A DNA stretch of 44,472 nucleotides from Pseudomonadota bacterium (GTDB lineage: Bacteria; Pseudomonadota; Gammaproteobacteria; Burkholderiales; Rhodocyclaceae): NCBI GenBank assembly GCA_018261905.1, contig JAGTRU010000029.1, positions 1 through 44,472 on the forward strand. Direction: 5' to 3'. Both the position numbers and the translations under genes were made by a program. Positions 36,993-44,472 of this stretch are shown piece after piece (position 1 is the stretch's first letter; the number at the start of each line of letters is the position of its first letter). The notes under the pieces are model-generated. The model did no database searches. It saw nothing but the letters and a program-made list of their open reading frames with translations, and was not told where the DNA came from.

Positions 36993-37034
36993 GAGGCGAC
37001 AGGCGGAGAAGTTTGCAAGGGGGGCAATCTTATC

Positions 37035-37658
37035 ATGAGCGCCCAGATGCCCTCCGCCCCACCGAGCAAACCGCCGGAACAGCGCCCCGAGCATCCGGAT
37101 TTCTGGTGCAAGCGTTTCGGCGAGGGCTGCACGCCCTGGGATGCCGGTCGCGTACCGAACGCATTTGCCGCTTTCGTGGCCAGCCAGCAGCCGGCCGTCA
37201 ACACCCTCATTCCCGGTTGTGGCAGCGCCTGGGAAGCCGCCTTCCTGGCCGAAAGCGGCTGGCCGGTGACGGCCCTCGACTTTTCGCCACAAGCCGTCGC
37301 CAGCGCCCGCCAGGTTTTGGCCGGAACCGCCGTCGACCTCGTCTGTGCCGACTTTTTCACCTTCGAACCCCGGCAAACCTACCGCCTGATCTACGAACGC
37401 GCCTTCCTCTGCGCCCTGCCGCGCCAGCTCTGGGCCGACTGGGCCCGGCGCGTCGCCGAACTGCTGTCCCCCGGCGGCCGGCTGGCCGGCTTCTTTTTTC
37501 TCTGCGAGCAGCCGAAAGGCCCGCCTTTCGGCATCCGTCCGGAACAACTCGACGAACTGCTCGCGCCCAACTTCGAGCGACTCGAAGATGCCGCCGTCGA
37601 CGATTCGATTCAGGTATTTGCCGGGCGCGAACGCTGGCAGGTCTGGCGGCGACGCTAG
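37035..37658 (+). CDS. TPMT-family SAM-dependent methyltransferase
   Basis: 207 residues from ATG 37035, preceded by a G-rich RBS (AAGGGGGG). It has the thiopurine S-methyltransferase-like layout: [22 protein letters not shown]-binding [34 protein letters not shown] and [14 protein letters not shown]. Bacterial members methylate thiols, selenium or tellurium compounds, or small molecules; substrate unknown. Its first 42 bases upstream are shared with hemC. A weak hairpin (37667-37692) follows. Confidence 0.85.
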   Translation: MSAQMPSAPPSKPPEQRPEHPDFWCKRFGEGCTPWDAGRVPNAFAAFVASQQPAVNTLIPGCGSAWEAAFLAESGWPVTALDFSPQAVASARQVLAGTAVDLVCADFFTFEPRQTYRLIYERAFLCALPRQLWADWARRVAELLSPGGRLAGFFFLCEQPKGPPFGIRPEQLDELLAPNFERLEDAAVDDSIQVFAGRERWQVWRRR

Positions 37659-37666
37659 GACGAAGG

Positions 37667-37692
37667 GGCTGGCGGCAAGGCATTCGCCAGCC
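37667..37692 (+). terminator. Weak hairpin after the methyltransferase gene
   Basis: Stem GGCTGGCG/CGCCAGCC (8 bp) with a 10-base loop just after the stop codon; no T-run follows on the plus strand, so it is at best a weak terminator. A TACAAT hexamer (37731-37736) about 75 bases before the next gene may be its -10 element. Confidence 0.4.
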
Positions 37693-37810
37693 AAAGACCG
37701 TCTTGTTTCCAAGCTTTGGCCCGCCCGTCTTACAATTTGTTGCACATAACAGGTCATCAAAGGCCGCACCCAAGCCGTTAGTCAGGCACTACCCAACAAG
37801 GAATCAAGCA

Positions 37811-38284
37811 ATGAAACGTCTTCTCCTAGCCCTCACTCTGGGCGCCGCCGCGCTCAGCACGCCGGCCCTCGCTGCCGATATCGGCGTCTCGGTCAACATC
37901 GGGCAACCGGGCTTTTACGGCCGCCTCGACATCGGCGGCTTCCCGCCGCCGCCGCTACTCTTTCCGCAGCCGATGATGATCCAGGCCGTCCCGATGGGGC
38001 GTCCGCCACTCTATCTCCGCGTCCCGCCCGGGCATGCCCGGCACTGGGCGAAGCACTGCCGCGAGTACGGTGCCTGCGGCGAACGGGTCTATTTCGTCCA
38101 GGATAACTGGTACAACCGCGAATATGCCCCGCGTTACCGCGAACGCCACGGCGAACGGCGGGACGACTACCGTGACGACTATCGCGGCGGCGACCGTCAT
38201 GGTCGTCACGATGACCGGCGCGACTACCGCGGCGATGATCGCGGTCGGGGCCGTGGCGAAGGACACGGCCACGGTCACGACTGA
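37811..38284 (+). CDS. Small secreted protein with charged, His/Arg/Asp-rich tail
   Basis: 157 residues from ATG 37811 (RBS AAGGAA), with a signal peptide (about 1-21, cleaved after PALA). The mature N-terminus (ADIGVSVNIGQPGFYGRLDIGG) and proline-rich part lead to a central region with two cysteines (CREYGAC) and a C-terminal third made of RDDYR, DRHGR and GHGHGHD type repeats. It is periplasmic or exported. A metal-binding or nucleic-acid/polyanion-binding role is conceivable from composition only; similar proteins are typically annotated as hypothetical. It has its own terminator. Confidence 0.8.
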   Translation: MKRLLLALTLGAAALSTPALAADIGVSVNIGQPGFYGRLDIGGFPPPPLLFPQPMMIQAVPMGRPPLYLRVPPGHARHWAKHCREYGACGERVYFVQDNWYNREYAPRYRERHGERRDDYRDDYRGGDRHGRHDDRRDYRGDDRGRGRGEGHGHGHD

Positions 38285-38317
38285 CCGCCGCCACCGCGTC
38301 GCCCGCTCCCCCATCCC

Positions 38318-38350
38318 GCCAAGGCCTGAGCACCGGCCTTGGCTTTTTTT
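38318..38350 (+). terminator. Intrinsic terminator after the secreted protein gene
   Basis: A 9-bp stem GCCAAGGCC/GGCCTTGGC (38318-38326 with 38335-38343), loop TGAGCACC, followed by seven T (38344-38350). Confidence 0.9.
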
Positions 38351-38437
38351 GGCCAGCCGAGCGGCCACCCGGCAAGTTCGGCGGGCCGCCGTTTGACGTA
38401 TCATCGGGCTATTACGCTCAATACATTGCCCAAGCCC

Positions 38438-41029
38438 ATGCCAACCGACACGCCGCAAACCGTTTATCTCAAGGATTACACCCCGCCCGCCTATCTGGTG
38501 GATAGCGTCGATCTCGACATCAACATCGAGGCAACAGCCACCACGGTCAGCGCGCTGTTGGTCATGCGCCGCAATCCGGCGGTCGCCCCGCAGCCCCTGG
38601 TTCTCGACGGCGACGAACTGGAAACGCTGAGCGTGGCGGTCGATGGGCAGAGTATCGACTACCAGGCGACAGCCTCGCGCCTGACCATCACTGATCTGCC
38701 GGCGCAATTCACGCTGCACACCGTGGTCCGCATCGATCCCGACAAGAACACCCGCCTCTCCGGATTGTACCGCTCGACCGACGGTTATTTCACGCAATGC
38801 GAAGCGCAGGGTTTCCGCCGCATCACCTGGTTCCTCGACCGCCCGGACGTGATGTCCACTTACACCGTGACCCTGCATGCCGACCGGGCAAAACTGCCGG
38901 TGCTGCTGGCCAACGGCAATCCGGTCGCCGCCGGTGATGAGCCGAACGGCCACCACTGGGCAAAATGGGCCGATCCGTTCAAGAAGCCGGCCTACCTGTT
39001 CGCCGTCGTCGCCGGCAAACTCGATGTGCTGCGCGACAGTTTCAGCACCGCTTCCGGGCGCAGCGTGCAACTGGCCATCTATGTCGAACCGGGCAAGCTC
39101 GACCAGTGCCGGCACGCCATGGCGGCGCTGCAAAAATCGATGCGCTGGGACGAACAGCGTTTCGGCCTGGAATGCGACCTCGACCATTACATGATCGTCG
39201 CCGTCGGCGACTTCAACATGGGCGCCATGGAGAACAAGGGCCTCAACATCTTCAACACCAAATATGTACTGGCCCGTTCTGACGTCGCGACCGATGTCGA
39301 TTTCGAGAACATCGACCGCGTTGTCGCGCACGAGTATTTCCACAACTGGACCGGCAATCGCGTCACCTGCCGTGACTGGTTCCAGCTCTCCCTCAAGGAA
39401 GGTTTGACGGTTTTCCGCGACCAGGAATTCGGCGCCGACCTGCACGACCCGTCGGTCGCCCGCATCCGCGAGGTGCGCGGCCTGCGCGCCGGGCAGTTCC
39501 CGGAGGATGCCGGGCCGATGGCGCATCCGGTACGCCCGGCCAGCTTCGTCGAAATCAATAACTTCTACACCGCCACCGTCTATGAAAAGGGCGCCGAAGT
39601 CGTCCGCATGATCCAGACGCTGATCGGTCGCGACAACTTCCGCCTCGGCATGGATGAATATTTCCGCCGCCACGACGGCCAGGCCGTGACCTGCGAGGAT
39701 TTCGTCGCCGCCATGGCCGCCGCCTCCGGCTTCGATTTCACGCAATTCATGCGCTGGTACGCCCAGCCCGGCACGCCGCAGGTCGCGGCAAGCGGCAGCT
39801 ACGATGCGGCAACCTGCCGCTACACCTTGAGTTTCACGCAAACCAACCCCCGCGCCAACGATGCCCAGCCCTACCTGATCCCGATCCGCTGCGCCCTGTT
39901 CAACGCCGCCGGCCAACTCCTGCCCGGCACCGAACAGACGCTGTTGCTGCGTGAAAGCAGCCAGTCCTTCCACTTCCACGGCATCGCCGGCGAACCCGTG
40001 CCGTCGCTGTTGCGCGACTTCTCGGCCCCGGTGCTGCTTGACTTCGCCTACACGCCGGAACAACTGACCCACCTGCTGGCTTTCGAAAGCGACACTTTCA
40101 ATGCCTGGGAAGCCGGCCAGCGCCTGGCTTCGACCTTGATCCTCGAAGCCACCGCGACGATCGCCGCCGGCCACGTGCCAACCTGGCCGGCCAGTCTGGT
40201 CTCCGCCACCCGCCGCCTGCTGCAGACCCATGAGCAACGGGGCGCCGCTTTCGTTGCCGAAGCACTCAGCCTGCCCGGCGAATCGACGCTGGCCGAAGCC
40301 CTGAGCGTCGTCGATCCGGATGCCCTGCACGCCGCCCGCAACGCCCTGCGCCGCCACCTGGCCGAGCAACTGGCCGGCGAATTCAGCGACCTCTACAACG
40401 CCCTCGCACCGCACGCCCCGTACACGCCGAGCAGCGCTGAAGCCGGCCGCCGGGCCTTGCGCAACACCTGCCTCGGCTACCTGCTCGAACTCGATACCGA
40501 GGCCGTCCGGCAACTGGCGCTGCAGCAATTCCGCGCCGCCGACAACATGACCGACCAGTTTGCCGCCCTCGCCGCCCTCGCCCAGACCGACTGCGGCGAA
40601 CGCGAAACGGCGCTGGCCGAGTTCTACCAGCGCTGGCAGCACGAAGCCCTGGTCGTCGACAAATGGCTGGCCGTGCAATCCGGCAGCCGCCTGGCCAACA
40701 CCCTGACCACGGTGAAGAAGCTGACCACCCACCCGGCGTTCGATATCGGCAATCCGAACAAGGTCTACGCCCTGCTGCGCAATTTCGGCGCCAACCTGGT
40801 CCGCTTCCACACCGCCGAGGGTTATGCCTTCCTGGCCGAACAGACCCGCCGGCTCGATGCCCGCAACCCGCAGGTCGCCTCGCGTCTGGCCCGCTGTTTC
40901 GACCGCTGGCGGAAATTCGATGCGGCGCACCAGATCCACGCCCGTACAGCGCTGAAAAGCATCCGCGACCACGCCGGCCTGTCGCGCGACGTTTCGGAAG
41001 TGGTAACCCGGGCCCTGGGCGCCGCCTGA
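38438..41029 (+). CDS. pepN: Aminopeptidase N (PepN, M1 family)
   Basis: A broad-specificity cytosolic zinc aminopeptidase. 863 residues from ATG 38438 (MPTDTPQTVYLKDYTPP); E. coli PepN has 870. The frame is open to 38339, but that would run back into the terminator. The exopeptidase motif is GAMEN (262-266) and the zinc site HEYFHNWTGNR (H298, E299, H302), with the third ligand in LKEGLTVFRDQEF. The C-terminal helical domain ends NPKVYALLRNFG-like (NPNKVYALLRNFGANLVRFH, ends given). A monocistronic unit between hairpins. Confidence 0.97.
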   Translation: MPTDTPQTVYLKDYTPPAYLVDSVDLDINIEATATTVSALLVMRRNPAVAPQPLVLDGDELETLSVAVDGQSIDYQATASRLTITDLPAQFTLHTVVRIDPDKNTRLSGLYRSTDGYFTQCEAQGFRRITWFLDRPDVMSTYTVTLHADRAKLPVLLANGNPVAAGDEPNGHHWAKWADPFKKPAYLFAVVAGKLDVLRDSFSTASGRSVQLAIYVEPGKLDQCRHAMAALQKSMRWDEQRFGLECDLDHYMIVAVGDFNMGAMENKGLNIFNTKYVLARSDVATDVDFENIDRVVAHEYFHNWTGNRVTCRDWFQLSLKEGLTVFRDQEFGADLHDPSVARIREVRGLRAGQFPEDAGPMAHPVRPASFVEINNFYTATVYEKGAEVVRMIQTLIGRDNFRLGMDEYFRRHDGQAVTCEDFVAAMAAASGFDFTQFMRWYAQPGTPQVAASGSYDAATCRYTLSFTQTNPRANDAQPYLIPIRCALFNAAGQLLPGTEQTLLLRESSQSFHFHGIAGEPVPSLLRDFSAPVLLDFAYTPEQLTHLLAFESDTFNAWEAGQRLASTLILEATATIAAGHVPTWPASLVSATRRLLQTHEQRGAAFVAEALSLPGESTLAEALSVVDPDALHAARNALRRHLAEQLAGEFSDLYNALAPHAPYTPSSAEAGRRALRNTCLGYLLELDTEAVRQLALQQFRAADNMTDQFAALAALAQTDCGERETALAEFYQRWQHEALVVDKWLAVQSGSRLANTLTTVKKLTTHPAFDIGNPNKVYALLRNFGANLVRFHTAEGYAFLAEQTRRLDARNPQVASRLARCFDRWRKFDAAHQIHARTALKSIRDHAGLSRDVSEVVTRALGAA

Positions 41030-41052
41030 CACCGACGAAAACCATCTCGATC

Positions 41053-41149
41053 GCGGCGCGCCAGGGGACTGGCGCGCCGCAAGCAATTGGCGGACGGTCG
41101 GGATCAGCGTGGGACTTTGGAATATTTGGCCGCGACCATTCGGCCAAAT
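41053..41149. repeat. Two strong hairpins downstream of pepN
   Basis: The first is a perfect 12-bp stem GCGGCGCGCCAG/CTGGCGCGCCGC (41053-41064 with 41069-41080), loop GGGA. The second is a 9-bp stem ATTTGGCCG/CGGCCAAAT (41124-41132 with 41141-41149) with an 8-base loop. Neither is followed by a T-run. They occupy the 229-base spacer between converging genes and could stabilise 3' ends, or be repetitive palindromic elements. Nothing else was seen in the spacer. Confidence 0.7.
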
Positions 41150-41258
41150 GGGGCCATTGGCGCAATTGTCCAACCGGTTGAATAGCGACTCCGCCCAAAA
41201 GCCCCACCGACGTTAGGGGCGCGCTCGAAGCGCAACAGCGACAACCATCAGCGCCCGC

Positions 41259-41768
41259 TCACCCCGTGAGCCAGCGCCGCAATAATTCCCGCATGCTTGC
41301 TTCGTTGTAGCCGTGGATCACCTCGTCGCCGATGACCACCAGCGGCACGCCGTTGCCGCCCAGTTTCCGGTGCATGAGCAGGGCATCCGAGCTTTTTTCG
41401 ATGTCATGTTCGGTATAGCGGATACCGTTGGCAGCGAAGAAGGCGCGAGTGGCCTTGCAGTAGCCGCACCATTCGGTGGCGTAGAGATGAACTTCCGGCT
41501 GACCGGCGGCCAGCCGGCTCGCCGCCTCGGCCGGGCGCTGTTCGAAGAGCAGCTGGCCGAACCAGAAGGCGGCGCCGAGGAGCGCGAGGAGAAGGAGCCA
41601 CTTGCCGTTACCGCCCCGGCTCAACGCCGCGCCGGCCGGGCGGAAGGTTGCCGCCGGCTGACCGCCGCCCGCCTTGCTGTAGGCTTTTTCGCAAGCCGGA
41701 CATTGCCAGTCGGGGACGTTGCTACTGGCGTTGCGGGCATGGCCGCAGTGGGGGCAGATCCGGTTCAT
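41259..41768 (-). CDS. Zinc-ribbon, membrane-anchored glutaredoxin-domain protein
   Basis: 169 residues from ATG 41768 (MNRICPHCGH); the frame is open to 41831, but that would overlap the regulator gene. An N-terminal zinc ribbon with C5/C8 and C23/C26, a linker, one membrane helix (about 57-75), then a glutaredoxin domain (about 90-169) with the active-site WCGYC (C101, C104) and a GVPLVVIGDEVIHGY cis-proline strand. With the ribbon on one side and the thiol domain probably on the other side of the membrane, it could link metal or redox sensing to periplasmic disulphide chemistry; this is inference. It lies 26 bases after the LytTR regulator gene, probably in the same operon. Confidence 0.85.
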   Translation of the reverse strand: MNRICPHCGHARNASSNVPDWQCPACEKAYSKAGGGQPAATFRPAGAALSRGGNGKWLLLLALLGAAFWFGQLLFEQRPAEAASRLAAGQPEVHLYATEWCGYCKATRAFFAANGIRYTEHDIEKSSDALLMHRKLGGNGVPLVVIGDEVIHGYNEASMRELLRRWLTG

Positions 41769-41794
41769 GGCGGGGTTCGCTTTGGCTGGAGGTT

Positions 41795-42574
41795 TCAGGA
41801 GTTTTTGATCAAGGCCTTGGCCGGCGCCCATTGCCGGCGACTGACCGGCAGCCTTTCCGGAACGCCGCGCAACAGTGCCCAGCCATAAGCTTCGGCGTCG
41901 TCACCGGCCGCCTTTTCAAACCCGGCCAGGGCCGATTTGGCGACCAGCACGGCCCGGTGCAGGCGGATGAAGCGTTCGGCGAATTCGCTTTCGAGGTGGG
42001 TCAGCGCTTCATCGAGCAGATATTCCCGGTCCCGGGTCCGGGCCGTCACATATTTGAGGTCGGCCTTGAAATAGAGCACCTCGGCCACCGGCACCAGCAA
42101 CAGACGACCACGTTCCTGCGAAGACAGATGGGTCCGCCCGCCGCCCCGCACCTGCTGCCCGATCCCGGCCAACAACGCGGGATCGAGGGCCGGCTTGAGC
42201 GCCGCTTTCTGCAGCGCGGTGAGCAGGCGTTGGGCGCGTACCGGCTTGAGCAGGTAATCAAGCGCATTGAGTTCGAAGGCCTGCACCGCGTAATTGTCGT
42301 AGGCCGTGGTAAAGATCACGGCCGGGGCCGCGGCGAGACCGCCGAGGTGACCGGCCAGTTCGATGCCATCCATGGCTGGCATGCGGATATCGGCCAACAT
42401 CACGTCTACCGTCTGCGCCCGGAGAAATTCCAGGGCCTGCAAACCGTTGCCGGCTTCCCCGACGACCACCGTCGGCAACTGCGGGGCGAGATCACCGAGC
42501 AGGACACGCAGGCGATCGCGGGCCAACGGCTCGTCGTCCACCAAGAGTATTCGCAGGGGCTGTTCTAGCGGCAT
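41795..42574 (-). CDS. LytTR-family response regulator (AlgR-like)
   Basis: 259 residues: a receiver domain (about 7-125) with acidic pocket VDDE, phosphoacceptor D62 in ADIRMPAMDG, and K110 in YLLKP; and a LytTR DNA-binding domain (about 150-255), with YFKADLKYVTART and FIRLHRAVLVAK. Start at ATG 42574 overlaps the kinase stop by 10 bases. In pseudomonads the homologous algZ-algR pair sits next to hemC and argH; here argH is adjacent but hemC is about 5 kb away. It controls unknown genes, plausibly surface structures or cell-envelope functions. Confidence 0.92.
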   Translation of the reverse strand: MPLEQPLRILLVDDEPLARDRLRVLLGDLAPQLPTVVVGEAGNGLQALEFLRAQTVDVMLADIRMPAMDGIELAGHLGGLAAAPAVIFTTAYDNYAVQAFELNALDYLLKPVRAQRLLTALQKAALKPALDPALLAGIGQQVRGGGRTHLSSQERGRLLLVPVAEVLYFKADLKYVTARTRDREYLLDEALTHLESEFAERFIRLHRAVLVAKSALAGFEKAAGDDAEAYGWALLRGVPERLPVSRRQWAPAKALIKNS

Positions 42575-43566
42575 GGCAGGATGATCCGGACCTCGTAGTG
42601 ATGCGCGTCGGCCTCGATTTCCAGGCGCGCCTCGAGATCGTAATACAAGGCCAGGCGTTCGCGAATATTGGCCAGCGCCATCTGGTTGCCGGCGGCATGC
42701 TGCACCTGACCGACGGTCGGATTGGCGATGCGCAGACGCAATTCATCGCCGAGCTGGTCGATGGCGACGCGCACGGTGCCCCCTTCGGGGGCCGGTTCAA
42801 TGCCGTGGTAGACGGCATTTTCCAGCAGGGGCTGCAGCATCAGCGGCGGAATCGGCAGAGCCATGGGGACCGTCCCAATCGCCCACTCGACCTTGAGTCT
42901 TTCGCCCAGGCGCAAATGTTCAAGCTCAAGATACTGCCGGCCGAGGGCGATTTCATCGGCCAGACTGACCAGTTCCGCCGGATCGCGCATGGCGGCGCGA
43001 AACAGATCGGATAACGATTCGAGGGCCGCCTCGGCCCGTTGTGGTTGGGCGCGAATCAGCGACAGCACGGCATTCAGCGAATTGAACAGGAAATGCGGCC
43101 GGATCCGCGCATTCAGGGCGGCCAGCCGGGCTTCGGCCTGGATCGGCGAAAAGGCGCCGGCGCGCAGTTCGAAATAGGCCAGCAAGAGGGCGCAGGCCGC
43201 CACCGCCAACAAGGTCGCCCGCCCGACGCTGACCGTTTCGCCGAGGCCCAATGATTGCCAGTAGGAGAGCAGGGGATCGGCCAGCGCACCGGCCAGGAGC
43301 AACGCGACCCCTTGCCCGAGACGCAGGGGAAGGCGCCAGAGCACATTGCGCAGCCCGGCGAGCAGTCCCAAATTGACCAGTAGCAGCGGTTCGACGACGG
43401 CCGCCATGTCGACGTAACTGGCCAACCAGCCGGCCAGATCGGGGGTTTTGACCAGCGCGGCGAGGAGCGCCAGGAGATTGACACCGAGCAGCACGCGCAG
43501 CATCACGCCGAAATTGCGCCAGTCGGGCAAGGGGTGCGTCGCGGGAAAGTGCCGTATACTTGTCAT
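42565..43566 (-). CDS. LytS/AlgZ-type sensor histidine kinase
   Basis: 333 residues from ATG 43566 (MTSIRHFPATHPLPDW). The frame is open another 816 bases but that is antisense to argH. Four hydrophobic segments (about 21-40, 56-75, 84-104 and 116-132) precede a His_kinase domain with phosphorylatable H158 in RPHFLFNSLNAVLS and an ATPase N-box PPLMLQPLLENAVYHGI. The stimulus is unknown; there is no extracytoplasmic sensing loop of size, so it may sense within the membrane. It forms an operon with the LytTR regulator and is divergent from argH over 57 bases. Confidence 0.92.
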   Translation of the reverse strand: MTSIRHFPATHPLPDWRNFGVMLRVLLGVNLLALLAALVKTPDLAGWLASYVDMAAVVEPLLLVNLGLLAGLRNVLWRLPLRLGQGVALLLAGALADPLLSYWQSLGLGETVSVGRATLLAVAACALLLAYFELRAGAFSPIQAEARLAALNARIRPHFLFNSLNAVLSLIRAQPQRAEAALESLSDLFRAAMRDPAELVSLADEIALGRQYLELEHLRLGERLKVEWAIGTVPMALPIPPLMLQPLLENAVYHGIEPAPEGGTVRVAIDQLGDELRLRIANPTVGQVQHAAGNQMALANIRERLALYYDLEARLEIEADAHHYEVRIILPCR

Positions 43567-43623
43567 CTTTGATGCGAATTGTTGTTCAGTTCGTCGCCTA
43601 ATAGCCCATTCTAGACCAGAGTC
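43567..43623. promoter_or_regulatory. Divergent spacer kinase / argH
   Basis: 57 bases between divergent starts, relatively AT-rich, with TAATAG (about 43602) and TCTAGA words. It must hold both promoters, but I cannot assign -35/-10 pairs with confidence. Confidence 0.3.
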
Positions 43624-44472
43624 ATGACTTCCAACGCCACGCAATACACTTGGGCCGGCCGCTTTTCCGAGCCGGTTTCCGATCTCGTCAAACGTTACAC
43701 CGCCTCCGTCGATTTCGACCAGCGCATGTGGCGGCAGGACATCCGCGGTTCGCTGGCGCACGCCAGAATGCTGGCCAAACAAGGCATCATCAGCGACAAG
43801 GACTGTGCCGACATCGAGCGCGGCATGGAAATCGTCCAGCGCGAAATCGAGTCCGGCCATTTCGTCTGGTCGCTCGATCTCGAAGATGTGCACCTCAATA
43901 TCGAAAAGCGCCTCACCGCCCTCGTCGGCGATGCCGGCAAGCGCCTGCATACCGGCCGTTCGCGCAACGACCAGGTGGCCACCGATATCCGCCTCTACCT
44001 GCGCGATGCGATCGACGACATCCAGGCCTTGATCAAGGCCTTCCGCTCGGCTCTGGTCGATCTTGCGGAAAAGGAAGCGGCGACGCCGATGCCCGGCTTC
44101 ACGCACATGCAGGTCGCGCAGCCGGTGACCTTCGGCCATCACATGCTGGCCTATTTCGAAATGTTCGGCCGCGATGCCGAGCGCTTCGCCGATGCCCGCA
44201 AGCGCACCAACCGCCTGCCGCTCGGCGCTGCGGCACTGGCCGGCACGACCTACCCGATCGACCGCGAATTCGTCGCCGCCGAACTGGGCTTCGAAGAGGT
44301 CTGCGAGAACTCGCTGGATGCCGTGTCGGATCGCGATTTCGCCATCGAATTCACCGCTGCCTGCGCCCTGCTCATGATGCACATCAGCCGCCTGTCGGAA
44401 GAACTGGTGCTGTGGATGAGCCCGCGCGTCGGCTTCATCCAGATCGCCGACCGCTTCTGCACCGGCTCCTCG
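43624..44472 (+). CDS. argH: Argininosuccinate lyase (ArgH), truncated at window end
   Basis: Final step of arginine synthesis, splitting argininosuccinate to arginine and fumarate. The visible 283 codons from ATG 43624 ([17 protein letters not shown]) include [10 protein letters not shown], the [14 protein letters not shown] motif, and [19 protein letters not shown] (ends given), which carries the catalytic His region, stopping at RFCTGSS just before the GSSxMPxKxN fumarase-superfamily signature. About 180 more residues are expected beyond the edge. No defects in the visible part. Confidence 0.96.
   Translation, partial: MTSNATQYTWAGRFSEPVSDLVKRYTASVDFDQRMWRQDIRGSLAHARMLAKQGIISDKDCADIERGMEIVQREIESGHFVWSLDLEDVHLNIEKRLTALVGDAGKRLHTGRSRNDQVATDIRLYLRDAIDDIQALIKAFRSALVDLAEKEAATPMPGFTHMQVAQPVTFGHHMLAYFEMFGRDAERFADARKRTNRLPLGAAALAGTTYPIDREFVAAELGFEEVCENSLDAVSDRDFAIEFTAACALLMMHISRLSEELVLWMSPRVGFIQIADRFCTGSS

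Noticed and set aside
36993..37769. Long N-terminal extension of hemC
   Set aside because: Antisense to the TPMT-like gene; the family start is at [14 protein letters not shown].
37955..41173. 1072-codon minus-strand frame opposite pepN
   Set aside because: An antisense shadow of pepN and of the secreted protein gene, Gly/Ala/Val-biased, with no recognisable motifs.
43567..44382. Long N-terminal extension of the LytS-type kinase
   Set aside because: Antisense to argH, which is clearly coding on the plus strand.

Overview
The window is a 44.5 kb stretch of GC-rich chromosome that looks betaproteobacterial, most likely Rhodocyclales (Dechloromonas/Azonexus/Accumulibacter-like). This is inferred from overall composition and from family content and gene order: a form II RuBisCO with a LysR regulator, surA-pdxA-rsmA next to lptD, amgK-murU-pepP-ubiH, dusB-fis-purH-purD, and a hemCDXY cluster with a LytTR-type kinase/regulator pair beside argH. 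No rRNA, tRNA or CRISPR array was seen.

Layout. (1) 1-1860: a less GC-rich accessory edge carrying one unrecognised minus-strand gene with a C-terminal HEPN-like RxxxxH motif, flanked by integron-attC-like imperfect palindromes. (2) 1861-4437: cbbM (form II RuBisCO) and a co-directional cbbR-like LysR gene. (3) 4516-11973: DUF3422 protein, purC, DUF2189 membrane protein, prlC, a periplasmic DUF4124-glutaredoxin protein, xthA, a Crp/Fnr regulator and a DUF2892 protein, separated by clear intrinsic terminators. (4) 12035-17620, minus strand: lptD-surA-pdxA-rsmA, tightly overlapping (outer-membrane assembly, B6 and ribosome maturation). (5) 17706-23145, plus strand: amgK-murU (peptidoglycan sugar recycling), then an AbiF/AbiD-type HEPN gene, then pepP-ubiH. 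(6) 23353-25386: an AT-richer LTA-synthase/sulfatase-fold membrane enzyme, probably acquired. (7) 25560-31488: dusB-fis-purH-purD, an NYN/PIN-like nuclease gene, hemF. (8) 31677-36992: a TPR-glycosyltransferase gene, then minus-strand hemC-hemD-hemX-hemY. (9) 37035-41029: a TPMT-like methyltransferase, a small secreted charged protein, pepN. (10) 41259-44472: minus-strand LytS/AlgZ-like kinase, LytTR regulator and zinc-ribbon/glutaredoxin protein, with divergent argH running off the right edge.

The most interesting signal is at 20487-20580. Immediately downstream of the AbiF-type HEPN gene, on the opposite strand, there is a near-consensus sigma70 promoter (TTGACG-18-CATAAT) followed by a roughly 58-nt transcript unit that folds into a stem with a UUCG tetraloop and ends in six U. 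Together they look like a toxin-like HEPN RNase with its own small RNA, inserted in a housekeeping operon. Three operon spacers (amgK-murU, fis-purH, purH-purD) are made of self-complementary, repeat-word sequence lying directly in front of start codons. A perfect terminator-like hairpin lies inside the reading frame of the NYN nuclease gene.
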